Assembly (NCBI RefSeq): GCF_003674095.1
Contig: NZ_RDBF01000004.1
Span: 62,001-126,000 of the forward strand
Source: Aeromicrobium phragmitis
GTDB lineage: Bacteria > Actinomycetota > Actinomycetes > Propionibacteriales > Nocardioidaceae
Length of the DNA stretch: 64,000 bases
Direction: 5' to 3'
The translations under genes and the position numbers were made by a program. Of the stretch, positions 37,922-47,049 are shown in pieces. Below the pieces are notes generated by a model. The model made no database searches. It worked only from the letters and a program-made list of their open reading frames with translations, and was not told the DNA's origin. Numbering within the stretch: position 1 is the first letter of the stretch; every line of letters starts with the position of its first letter.

Positions 37922-37950
37922 TTGGCAAAGTGTCAACAAGCGCGTAGGGT
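37922..37950 (+). promoter_or_regulatory. Divergent promoter pair with shared TetR operator
   Basis: For the plus strand, TTGGCA (37922-37927), a 17-bp spacer and TAGGGT (37945-37950) form a promoter 8 nt before the GMC start. TTGGCA-AAG-TGTCAA (37922-37936) is an imperfect palindrome whose second half is TTGACA on the minus strand, the -35 of the TetR operon. One bound repressor would cover both -35 elements. Confidence 0.6.
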
Positions 37951-37958
37951 CTCGCGCC

Positions 37959-39632
37959 ATGAGCCAGTTCGACTACGACGTCGCGGTCATCGGCTCCGGC
38001 TTCGGCGGGAGCGTGACGGCGATGCGGTTGACCGAGAAGGGCTACCGCGTCGCCGTTCTGGAGGCGGGCCGACGCTTCGCCGACGACGAGCTGCCGCGCA
38101 CCTCCTGGGACATACGGCGCTACCTGTGGGCGCCGTGGGCGCGGTGCTTCGGCATCATGCGCATCACTCTGCTGCGCGACGTGCTCATCGCGAGCGGCGC
38201 GGGGGTCGGCGGGGGCTCGCTGGTCTACGCCAACACCCTCTACGAGCCCGGCGAGCCGTTCTACCGGGACCCGCAGTGGGCGGGTATCACCGACTGGCGC
38301 GCCGAGCTCGCACCCCACTACGCGCAGGCGCGACGCATGCTCGGCGTGACGACGTACCCGGGCTGGACGACGCCCGATCGGCTGCTGGCGGAGATCGCCG
38401 ACGAACTGGGCGCCGGCGACACGGTGCACCCCGCCGATGTCGGCGTGCTGTTCGGAGAGCGGCCCGGTGAGGAGGTTCCCGATCCGTTCTTCGGTGGGGT
38501 CGGGCCACAGCGTCGCACGTGCACCGAGTGCGGCTCGTGCATGACGGGTTGTCGGGTCGGCGCCAAGAACACGTTGGTCAAGAACTACCTGCACCTGGCC
38601 GAGCAGGGCGGCGCGGACGTGCATGCGCTGACCACGGTCACGGACGTGCGTCCGCTCGCCGGTGGCGGGTACCGGGTGCGGACGCGGCACAGCGGTCGGC
38701 CGTGGCAGCGGCGCACGCTGCGCGTCGAGCAGGTGGTCTTCGCCGGCAACGCGCTCAATACGCAGACGTTGCTGCACCGTCTGCGACGCCGGTCGCTGCC
38801 GCGGCTCTCTTCCCGTATCGGGGTGTTGAGCCGGACAAACTCCGAGGCGGTGCTGACCGCGCGAGCCGGCGATCGCGCGGCGGACCACACCGCGGGGCTG
38901 GCGATCACCTCGTCGTTCCACCCCGACGAGCACACCCACGTCGAGCCCGTGCGGTACGGGCCGGGATCGGGTCTCATCGGCCTGCTCAACGCGCACCTCG
39001 TCGATCCGGTCGACGGCGTGCGGCGGTGGCGCGCCACCCTACGGCAGTACCGCACGCTCGGGCTGCGCGCGGCGCTGCGGGTGCACCGACCGGGGCGGTG
39101 GGCGGAACAGTCGATCGTGCTGTTGACGATGCAGTCGCTCGACAACTCGATCACGACGTTCCTGCGCCGCCGGCCGTGGGGGCTGCGGCTCACCAGCCGG
39201 CAGGGGACGGGGGAGCCGAACCCGGAGTGGATCCCGGTGGCGCACCAGGTCGCGCGCCGGCTGGCCGAGAAGGTCGACGGGGTGGCGGGCGGCTCGGTCG
39301 CGGACCTCGTCGGCATCCCGATGACGGCGCACTTCATCGGCGGCTGCGCGATCGGCAGCGACCCGGAGTGCGGGGTGATCGACCCGTACCAGCGGGTGTT
39401 CGGCTACGAGGGCCTTCACATCGCCGACGGCTCAGCGATCAGCGCCAACCTCGGCGTCAATCCCTCGCTCACGATCGCCGCTCAGGCCGAGCGAGCGATG
39501 TCCTTCTGGCCGGTCAAGGGCGAGCGCGACCCGCGCCCGCCTCTCGGCGCCGGCTACGTGCGTCTCGACCCCGTCGCACCGCGCACGCCGCTCGTCCCCG
39601 AGCACGCGCCCGCCGTCCTCCACTGGGCCTGA
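37959..39632 (+). CDS. GMC-type FAD-dependent oxidoreductase (cholesterol oxidase-like)
   Basis: A 557-aa flavoprotein. VAVIGSGFGGSVTAMRLTEKGYRVAVLEAG (split: VAVIGSGFGGSVTAMRL then VLEAG) binds FAD; ASGAGVGGGSLVYANT is the second FAD-contact region; the C-terminal GLHIADGSAISANLGVNPSLTIAA carries the GMC signature with the catalytic Asn. A Cys cluster CTECGSCMTGC (about 188-198) is typical of this subgroup. Substrates in the family are sterols, alcohols or other bulky hydroxyl compounds. ATG 37959 fits a leaderless transcript from TAGGGT (37945-37950). It is divergent from the TetR/monooxygenase/ADC-like operon. Confidence 0.88.
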   Translation: MSQFDYDVAVIGSGFGGSVTAMRLTEKGYRVAVLEAGRRFADDELPRTSWDIRRYLWAPWARCFGIMRITLLRDVLIASGAGVGGGSLVYANTLYEPGEPFYRDPQWAGITDWRAELAPHYAQARRMLGVTTYPGWTTPDRLLAEIADELGAGDTVHPADVGVLFGERPGEEVPDPFFGGVGPQRRTCTECGSCMTGCRVGAKNTLVKNYLHLAEQGGADVHALTTVTDVRPLAGGGYRVRTRHSGRPWQRRTLRVEQVVFAGNALNTQTLLHRLRRRSLPRLSSRIGVLSRTNSEAVLTARAGDRAADHTAGLAITSSFHPDEHTHVEPVRYGPGSGLIGLLNAHLVDPVDGVRRWRATLRQYRTLGLRAALRVHRPGRWAEQSIVLLTMQSLDNSITTFLRRRPWGLRLTSRQGTGEPNPEWIPVAHQVARRLAEKVDGVAGGSVADLVGIPMTAHFIGGCAIGSDPECGVIDPYQRVFGYEGLHIADGSAISANLGVNPSLTIAAQAERAMSFWPVKGERDPRPPLGAGYVRLDPVAPRTPLVPEHAPAVLHWA

Positions 39633-39699
39633 TCTCGAGGCGCGCGGATAGCGGGCATCTCGGGGGTCCGGCCGGGGGAATACGAGCGGCTTGAGGAAA

Positions 39700-39720
39700 G
39701 TTGATACGGTTAGACTCAAG
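39700..39720 (+). promoter_or_regulatory. Degenerate HAIR (HspR operator) at the dnaK promoter
   Basis: ACTCAAG (39714-39720) is a perfect HAIR half-site; seven bases upstream, GTTGATA (39700-39706) keeps the TTGA of CTTGAGT, giving a half-perfect CTTGAGT-N7-ACTCAAG operator. TTGAGG at 39691-39696 could be the -35. HspR is encoded at the operon's end, which supports autoregulation. Confidence 0.65.
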
Positions 39721-39762
39721 TCAGTCGACCTCACAGATTTTCCCGACACTCAGGAGGAACCC

Positions 39763-41615
<1,853 letters not shown>

Positions 41616-41619
<4 letters not shown>

Positions 41620-42215
41620 CGCAGCAGCCCGACGACCACGGAGCGGTCGACGAGCCCGTCGAGCAGCCCGACGCCGAGGCCACGCCGGACGCCTCCCCTG
41701 ACGGGGAGGCTCCGGCCGCCCCGGCCGAGGAGGGGCCCTCGCTCGAGCAGCAGCTCGCCGAGCGCACCGCCGACCTGCAGCGGCTTCAGGCCGAGTACGT
41801 CAACTACAAACGTCGCGTCGATCGGGACCGCGAGATGATGCGCGCGCAGGGACGCGAAGACGTGCTGGGCGCCCTGCTCACGGTTCTGGACGACATCGGC
41901 CGAGCCGAGGAGCACGGTGAACTGACCGGGGGCTTCAAGGCGGTGGCCGATGCCCTGCGCAGCACCACCTCCAAGTACGGGTTGGAGGCGTTCGGCGCCG
42001 AGGGCGAGCCCTTCGACCCCGCCCAGCACGAGGCCGTGTTCCACGCCGGTGAGTCCGCCGACGTCGCGACCACGAGCATCGCGCAGGTCATGCGGATCGG
42101 CTACCGCGTCGGCGAGCGGATCCTGCGCCCCGCGACGGTGGGCGTCGTCGACCCCGCCGATCCATCCGCTGACGCCACGGAGTCGGCCGACTCCGCGGAG
42201 GACGCACCCAACTGA
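41616..42215 (+). CDS. grpE: Nucleotide exchange factor GrpE
   Basis: A 199-aa DnaK co-chaperone. After an acidic disordered N-terminus of about 45 residues come the long dimerisation helix ([27 protein letters not shown], split as [18 protein letters not shown] and KRRVDRDRE) and the C-terminal beta-wing with FDPAQHEAV and [23 protein letters not shown] 41616 overlaps the dnaK stop by 4 bp; the N-terminal extension is acidic as in other actinobacterial GrpE proteins. dnaJ follows after a 22-bp gap. Confidence 0.96.
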
Positions 42216-42237
42216 CGGCAGAGAGGAGGGGAACGTC

Positions 42238-43398
42238 GTGAGCAACCCCAGTGACTGGGCGACCAAGGATTACTACAAGACGCTCGGCGTGAGTAAGGAC
42301 GCCTCCGCTGCCGAGATCAAGAAGGCGTACCGCAAGCTGGCACGCGACAACCACCCCGACTCGAAGCCGGGCGACAGGGCCGCCGAGGAGCGCTTCAAGG
42401 AGGTCTCCGAGGCGTACGGCGTCCTGAGCTCGCCGGAGAAGCGCAAGCAGTACGACGAGCAGCGGTCGCTGTTCGGCCAGTTCAAGAACGGATTCCCGCC
42501 CGGGGGCGGCTTCCCCGGCGGTGGCACGGCCGGGGGCACCGAGTTCGATCTCGGTGACCTGCTCGGAGGCATCTTCGGTGGCGGCGGCCGCGGTGGTCGC
42601 CGCCGCCCGCCTCAGGCCCGCCGGGGCGAGGACCTCGAGTCCGAGGCGACGATCACGTTCCAGCAGTCGGTCGACGGGGTCACGCTGCCCCTGCGGCTCA
42701 CGAGCGAGGAGGCGTGCCCGACGTGCCACGGCACGGGCGCCAAGCCCGGCACCGTCCCGCGCGTGTGCCCCAAATGCCAGGGCAGCGGCATGCAGACCGG
42801 CACCGCCGGCGGGCTGTTCGCGATGACCGAGCCGTGCGCCCAGTGCGCTGGTCGGGGGCTCATCGTCGAGCACCCCTGCGCCACGTGCCACGGCAACGGC
42901 CGGGCGCCGTCGAGCCGCACGATCAACGTGAAGGTGCCGGCCGGCGTCAAGGACGGCCAGCGCATCAAGATCAAGGGCAAGGGTGCCAAGGGCGATGCGG
43001 GCGCTCCCGCCGGAGACCTGTATCTGATCGTGCACGTGGAGTCGCATCCGCTGTTCGGCCGCAAGGGCGACGATCTCACCATCACCGTGCCGGTCGCCTT
43101 CGACGAGGCGGTGCTCGGCGCCCAGATCAGCGTGCCGACGCTGGATGGGCCGCCGGTCAAGCTCAAGATCCCGGCCGGCACACCCACGGGCCGCACGTTC
43201 CGGGCTCGTGGCAAGGGCAGCGTCAAGAAGAATGCGTCGCCAGGCTCGGGGCAGGCGGCCCGGGGTGACCTCCTGGTCACGATCGAGGTGCAGGTACCCG
43301 AGCACCTGACCGACGAGCAGCGCGCCGCCGTCGAGGCGTTGCGCGCCGCGCGCGGCAACGCAGATCCCAGGGCCGCCGTGTTCCAGGCGGCCGGCTGA
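42238..43398 (+). CDS. dnaJ: Chaperone DnaJ
   Basis: A 386-aa type I Hsp40. The J-domain [31 protein letters not shown] (about 11-42) carries HPD; a Gly/Phe-rich linker follows ([15 protein letters not shown]). The zinc domain has four repeats: [24 protein letters not shown] and CATCHGNG (about 160-225), then the C-terminal substrate-binding domains. GTG 42238 is preceded by GAGGAGGGG. It is the DnaJ1 paralogue by operon position (dnaK-grpE-dnaJ-hspR). Confidence 0.97.
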   Translation: MSNPSDWATKDYYKTLGVSKDASAAEIKKAYRKLARDNHPDSKPGDRAAEERFKEVSEAYGVLSSPEKRKQYDEQRSLFGQFKNGFPPGGGFPGGGTAGGTEFDLGDLLGGIFGGGGRGGRRRPPQARRGEDLESEATITFQQSVDGVTLPLRLTSEEACPTCHGTGAKPGTVPRVCPKCQGSGMQTGTAGGLFAMTEPCAQCAGRGLIVEHPCATCHGNGRAPSSRTINVKVPAGVKDGQRIKIKGKGAKGDAGAPAGDLYLIVHVESHPLFGRKGDDLTITVPVAFDEAVLGAQISVPTLDGPPVKLKIPAGTPTGRTFRARGKGSVKKNASPGSGQAARGDLLVTIEVQVPEHLTDEQRAAVEALRAARGNADPRAAVFQAAG

Positions 43399-43412
43399 GA
43401 GGGTGGTGAACG

Positions 43413-43793
43413 ATGAGCGCATCCGGCTTCGTCCCGCCGGGACCCGAGGCGAAGGTGTTCGTCATCTCCGTCGCGGCCGAACTGTCGGGCCTGCATCCGC
43501 AAACGCTCCGCACCTATGACCGCCTCGGCATCGTCGAGGCAGGACGGACGAGCGGCGGCGGCCGGCGCTACTCACTTCGCGATATCGAGCAGTTGCGGGA
43601 GGTCGCGCGGCTGACGGCCGAGGGTCTCGGGCTGGAGGGCGTCAAGCGCGTCATCGAGCTGGAGAACCAGGTGGCGGCGCTGCGTGAGCGCGTGGCCGAA
43701 CTCCAGGCCGAGCTCGTCGCCGCGCAGCAGCCTCAGAATCTCCCCGCCGTCGTCGCCCGCCACCAGATCACGCTCTGGCAGCGGCGCGGCTGA
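43413..43793 (+). CDS. hspR: Heat-shock repressor HspR (MerR family)
   Basis: A 126-aa MerR-type regulator. VFVISVAAELSGLHPQTLRTY is the recognition helix-turn-helix, GGRRYSLRDIEQLREVARLT the winged part, and a coiled-coil dimerisation helix (VKRVIELENQVAALRERVAELQ) follows. HspR represses dnaK operons by binding HAIR sequences with DnaK as co-repressor; a partial HAIR lies upstream of dnaK here. The start follows dnaJ by 14 bp, with GAGAGGGTGG upstream. A family A hairpin begins 2 bp after the stop. Confidence 0.94.
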   Translation: MSASGFVPPGPEAKVFVISVAAELSGLHPQTLRTYDRLGIVEAGRTSGGGRRYSLRDIEQLREVARLTAEGLGLEGVKRVIELENQVAALRERVAELQAELVAAQQPQNLPAVVARHQITLWQRRG

Positions 43794-43795
43794 GT

Positions 43796-43843
43796 TTGCG
43801 TCATACGTTCCGTGGCCCGGGGGCCACGAAACGTATGACGTCA
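43796..43843. repeat. Intergenic palindrome family A, copy 3
   Basis: TTGCGTCATACGTT (43796-43809) faces AACGTATGACGTCA (43830-43843); 11 of 14 positions pair, and an inner stem GTGGCC/GGCCAC closes on CGGG. It starts 2 bp after the hspR stop and contains the TGA stop codon of the convergent lipoprotein gene (43843-43841), so it serves both 3' ends. Confidence 0.92.
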
Positions 43844-44281
43844 GGGAGCCACCTCCGGCGGCTGACCGTCGCCGGGTTGCGGGCCGTAGCGGTTCTCGAG
43901 CTCGCGAAGATCGGTCTGTGTCAGGTCGAGCGCTGTTCGCGGGGTGATGCGCTCATCGCCGCGCAGCGCGTGGATGGTCATGGTCGCGTCGGGCTGCCCC
44001 TGGCGCAGGATCGCGATGGCGTGGTCGAGGATCTGAGCGGCGTCGGCGCCGTCGTCGATGACGATGCTCCCGATGTAGCCGCGTCCGGCGGTGACACTGT
44101 CGACGTAGTCGAGATCGACCGACTGGACGCCCGGCAGCCGGGTGATGTCGGCGTACAGCTGCTCGTCGGCGATGGGGGTGTATGACACGGTCGGCTCCGG
44201 AGTCGGTTCGGGGTCCTGCGCACAACCCGTCATCACGATCGAGAGGACCAGGACGAGCACGGCGTGGCGCAACGCTGTCAC
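43841..44281 (-). CDS. Hypothetical lipoprotein
   Basis: A 146-aa protein with a lipoprotein signal peptide (ALRHAVLVLVLSIVMTGC; lipobox Cys about 20), a short Pro/Glu/Thr linker, and a small domain (YADITRLPGVQSVDLDYVDSVTAGRGYIGSIVID, read as two parts) that I do not recognise. It is predicted to sit on the outer membrane face. GTG 44281 lies 3 bp after the hydrolase stop, making it the last gene of a four-gene minus-strand operon with the hydrolase, the 264-aa protein and the WXG-like protein. Its stop codon is inside a family A palindrome. Confidence 0.7.
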   Translation of the reverse strand: MTALRHAVLVLVLSIVMTGCAQDPEPTPEPTVSYTPIADEQLYADITRLPGVQSVDLDYVDSVTAGRGYIGSIVIDDGADAAQILDHAIAILRQGQPDATMTIHALRGDERITPRTALDLTQTDLRELENRYGPQPGDGQPPEVAP

Positions 44282-44284
44282 TGC

Positions 44285-45730
44285 TCAATCCTCCGCGTGA
44301 ATCTGGTAGCCACGGGTCGTTCCCGGACGTAGGAAATGATCGTTGCGTTCTCGCCAGGACACCAGGCCAGGGTCCTCGGAGCCGTCCACGAGGGCCCCCG
44401 TCGTGGCGTAGGTCCCCGAGCCGTGGGCGTTGATCGGGCTGCGCGGGCCACCGCGGGTTCCCTCGGTATCGGAGAGCTCCCGTCGGACGGTCGTCCAGCT
44501 CGGCCGGTCCGGGTTGTCGGCCCCGTCGAGCATCGGGACGGGATCCTGGCTGTGCTCCAGCGACAGGACCGAGACGTCCTCAGGGAGGTCGATGTGGGCA
44601 ATCGGGGAGCCGGCCGTGACGACACTCTCGATCGAGAAGCGGTCGCGCACGGCGGGGTCCGCGGCGAGGGCGGCTGCGGTGATCCCGCCTTGGCTGTGTC
44701 CGCTCAACATCACCGCGTCGTGGGGGCCGATGCCGGCTCGCTCCATGGCGGCCAGCACCTGCTGCTCCATCACGGTGCGCTGCTGCATCGCCATCAGCTC
44801 GACGTTGGTGGTCAGGTCGACCGGATGAGCACCGCGGTGCGGTGACCATGACTGCGTGCCGGGGATCTGGACGATATAGGCCGGCGGCGCGCCGTCCAGT
44901 GCGATCACCTGCACCTGCCCCGGGGACGTCGCGAGCGCCCGCTGCTCTTCGAGCAACGCCTCGAGACCACCGGTGCTCAAGTCGAGGGGTGTCGCGGGAC
45001 CGGCCGGCTCCACCGTGAAGTCGCCGACGTCCTCGAGATACCCCAGGCGGTTCGCGATCGCGAGCAGACCGGAGACAGCAGCGGCGTAATCCCCCGTCGG
45101 CCAGTTTCCGTCGGAGGCGGCAAAGAGCAAGGGCGCGCCGACGGGTCCGAGGAGACCCGACAGGCTGAATCCCACGCCCTGGACCAGGCCTGGTGCCATG
45201 CGGCTCAGCGCGTCGAGCATCCACGGGTTGTCGTACAGGGTCTCCTGGAGGTCGTCGAGGTCGCGCGGGAACCCCATCGCATCGAAGAGCGGCCTGAAGC
45301 GGGGATCGTTCGACAACCCCCAGACCGCCAACCCTCCCACGGCGACCGGCACGATCCCGAGGCCCGCGGACCAGCCGGCCCCGTCCCAGAAGGCGTCCTC
45401 GAGTCCGGCGAGCAGCGCGTCCTTGGCCTGGAGCGTCTCCACACTGAACCGCAGATGCCGCGCGAGCACCTCCATCTCGATGCCGAGAGCCAACGGCCCG
45501 GAACGTCCGAGAGTGAGGGCACCGAGCGAGGCGTGAATCCTCGCAACCTCCGCAGGACACAGAACGGCTGCCTGCGCGAGCTCGGGATCGGTCGCCGCGG
45601 CCGCCACCAGCACACCCGCGGAGCGGAATCCGTCTGCTGTCTCGTCGAGGACGCCGGCATAGCGGATCATGTCCTCGTAGGCGGCGGTCAGGCCGCCCGC
45701 GCCGCCGCTGATCTGAAGGTCGTCGCTCAT
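44285..45730 (-). CDS. Alpha/beta hydrolase with large N-terminal helical domain
   Basis: A 481-aa protein. Residues 1 to about 130 are helical (GLTAAYEDMIRYAGVLDETADGF...), resembling the helical partner domains found with WXG100 systems; a hydrophobic Gly-rich stretch follows. The C-terminal half is an alpha/beta hydrolase: VIALDGAPPAYIVQIPGTQSW, nucleophile in GHSQGG (Ser about 346), DPVPMLDGADNPD with a candidate Asp, and a late His (NAHGSGTYATTGAL). There is no signal peptide. The ATG overlaps the previous stop by 4 bp (ATGA). It could be a toxin-like lipase/esterase exported by a WXG-linked route; this is inference. Confidence 0.72.
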   Translation of the reverse strand: MSDDLQISGGAGGLTAAYEDMIRYAGVLDETADGFRSAGVLVAAAATDPELAQAAVLCPAEVARIHASLGALTLGRSGPLALGIEMEVLARHLRFSVETLQAKDALLAGLEDAFWDGAGWSAGLGIVPVAVGGLAVWGLSNDPRFRPLFDAMGFPRDLDDLQETLYDNPWMLDALSRMAPGLVQGVGFSLSGLLGPVGAPLLFAASDGNWPTGDYAAAVSGLLAIANRLGYLEDVGDFTVEPAGPATPLDLSTGGLEALLEEQRALATSPGQVQVIALDGAPPAYIVQIPGTQSWSPHRGAHPVDLTTNVELMAMQQRTVMEQQVLAAMERAGIGPHDAVMLSGHSQGGITAAALAADPAVRDRFSIESVVTAGSPIAHIDLPEDVSVLSLEHSQDPVPMLDGADNPDRPSWTTVRRELSDTEGTRGGPRSPINAHGSGTYATTGALVDGSEDPGLVSWRERNDHFLRPGTTRGYQIHAED

Positions 45731-46521
45731 CGCCCGCCTCCCTCCTGGCGCGCGGTGGTCGCGCGGTCGAAGGCCAGCGCCGTGCGCTCGACGAGGACCG
45801 CGAGCAGCTCGCGGCGGCTGTGTAAGGCATGGATGAGGTGGGTGGAGGTGACGGACAACCCCACCCAGCCGTAACCGCAGCCCAGCCATCGCAACAGATC
45901 CCGGGGATGGTCGAGCGAGGCGATCTGCACGGTGACCGAGGCATCGAGGCCCTCGGCCAGATTCACGAGGACGTCCGGCGGCTCGGACCATCCGCACTGC
46001 CGGGCGATGAGGTCGAGCACCGCGTCGTCCTGCTTCGCGACGGCCGCGGCCCAACTGAGCGCGCTGTCGTGGGGGAGCGACCAGGGCCCAGCGTCCGCAC
46101 ACGTCATCGTCGGCGTCAGGGGCGGTACGAGCCGAGACAGCTCCTCCACCAGCTGGCTCGCCCGAGCCACCGACAGTTCCACTCCCGGGACCAGCGCCGC
46201 AGGTGCGTTCGGATCCTCCGACGCGGCGACCACCCGGGTCACCGCGACGAGGCTCTCGGTGTCGCTCGCGAGGGAACCGTGCAGGCCTCGTCCCTGCGAA
46301 CTGGTCGAGACCGTGACCGTGACGGGCGCGGAAGTACACGTCCGCCCCGCCGCGGCGACGGTCGCCTCGTCCAGAGGCCGGTCGGATGGTTCGGTCAACG
46401 GCGCGAGCGCGCCGAGCGCGGTCGGATCGAGTCGCGCCGCCCGAACGACGGCCGCCCAGTCGTCCTCGGCCAGGCGAACCCGGGCCGCGTTGCCGCTGAT
46501 CGCGAGTGCGGTGGAGTTCAT
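45727..46521 (-). CDS. Hypothetical protein, second gene of the WXG-like cassette
   Basis: A 264-aa protein that I do not recognise. It has no signal peptide and no membrane segment. Its size, mixed alpha/beta look, and position right after a WXG-like gene and before a helical-domain hydrolase recall the EspG-type chaperones of type VII loci, but I saw no EspG-specific motif. It contains paired segments LAEDDWAAVVRAARLDPTAL, VELSVARASQLVEELSRLVPP and LDHPRDLLRWLGCGYGW. The start overlaps the WXG-like stop (ATGA) and its own stop overlaps the hydrolase start, so all three are translated as a unit. Confidence 0.6.
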   Translation of the reverse strand: MNSTALAISGNAARVRLAEDDWAAVVRAARLDPTALGALAPLTEPSDRPLDEATVAAAGRTCTSAPVTVTVSTSSQGRGLHGSLASDTESLVAVTRVVAASEDPNAPAALVPGVELSVARASQLVEELSRLVPPLTPTMTCADAGPWSLPHDSALSWAAAVAKQDDAVLDLIARQCGWSEPPDVLVNLAEGLDASVTVQIASLDHPRDLLRWLGCGYGWVGLSVTSTHLIHALHSRRELLAVLVERTALAFDRATTARQEGGGR

Positions 46522-46961
46522 CCCAGCCCGATCGTCCTGAGCCCGCGGCGCGCCGCATCCTCGAGGGCTTCCGCCCCGTCTCCGATGGTGTCGAGCGCTT
46601 CCCTCGCCAAACCCTCGGCGGTGTCGACGAGGTCGGTGACGCCGTCGGCGATCCACTGCTGCGCGTCCTCCACGGATCTGCCAGCGGTCTCGAGCGCCAC
46701 CAGGAGTGCCGATTGCCGCTGCTGGAGCGTCTCGGCGAGCCGATCGATCTCGCGAGCCACGTCGTGGATGGCGGCGCTGATCTCGGTCCCCTCGAGCTGG
46801 CGCGTGCGGAGTTCCTCACGGAAGGCGGTGGCGGCGACACCGGCCCACTCGACGTGTCGGGCGGACGCGGCACGGTCGGTGTCGTCCGCCAACCCCTCCG
46901 CCACGCGTCGCACGGAGGCCGCGAGGCGTCGCAGGTCCTCCGGATCGCCCCCGATCATCAT
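46518..46961 (-). CDS. WXG100-like helical protein
   Basis: A 147-aa helical protein with a W-A-G motif at residues 39-41 (ARHVEWAGVAATAFREEL), placed between two helices as in WXG100/ESAT-6 proteins, then a longer second helix and extra C-terminal helices that make it about 45 residues longer than the family norm. The first 100 residues fit a helical hairpin dimer. ATG 46961 is chosen because TAGAGT on the minus strand (46973-46968) ends 6 nt upstream, a leaderless arrangement; the adjacent second Met would be 3 bp later. No EccC-type ATPase or other secretion gene is present. Confidence 0.68.
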   Translation of the reverse strand: MMIGGDPEDLRRLAASVRRVAEGLADDTDRAASARHVEWAGVAATAFREELRTRQLEGTEISAAIHDVAREIDRLAETLQQRQSALLVALETAGRSVEDAQQWIADGVTDLVDTAEGLAREALDTIGDGAEALEDAARRGLRTIGLG

Positions 46962-47049
46962 GCGGCCACTCTAAAGCGGATCGCTCGCTCCGTCGATCAC
47001 AGAGCCTGGACGTCACGCAACCGTCATCGAACGCCCCTAGGCTCGAGTC

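Noticed and set aside
45727-46521. Assignment as EspG
   Set aside because: Only length and position fit; no diagnostic EspG sequence was recognised, so it is left hypothetical.
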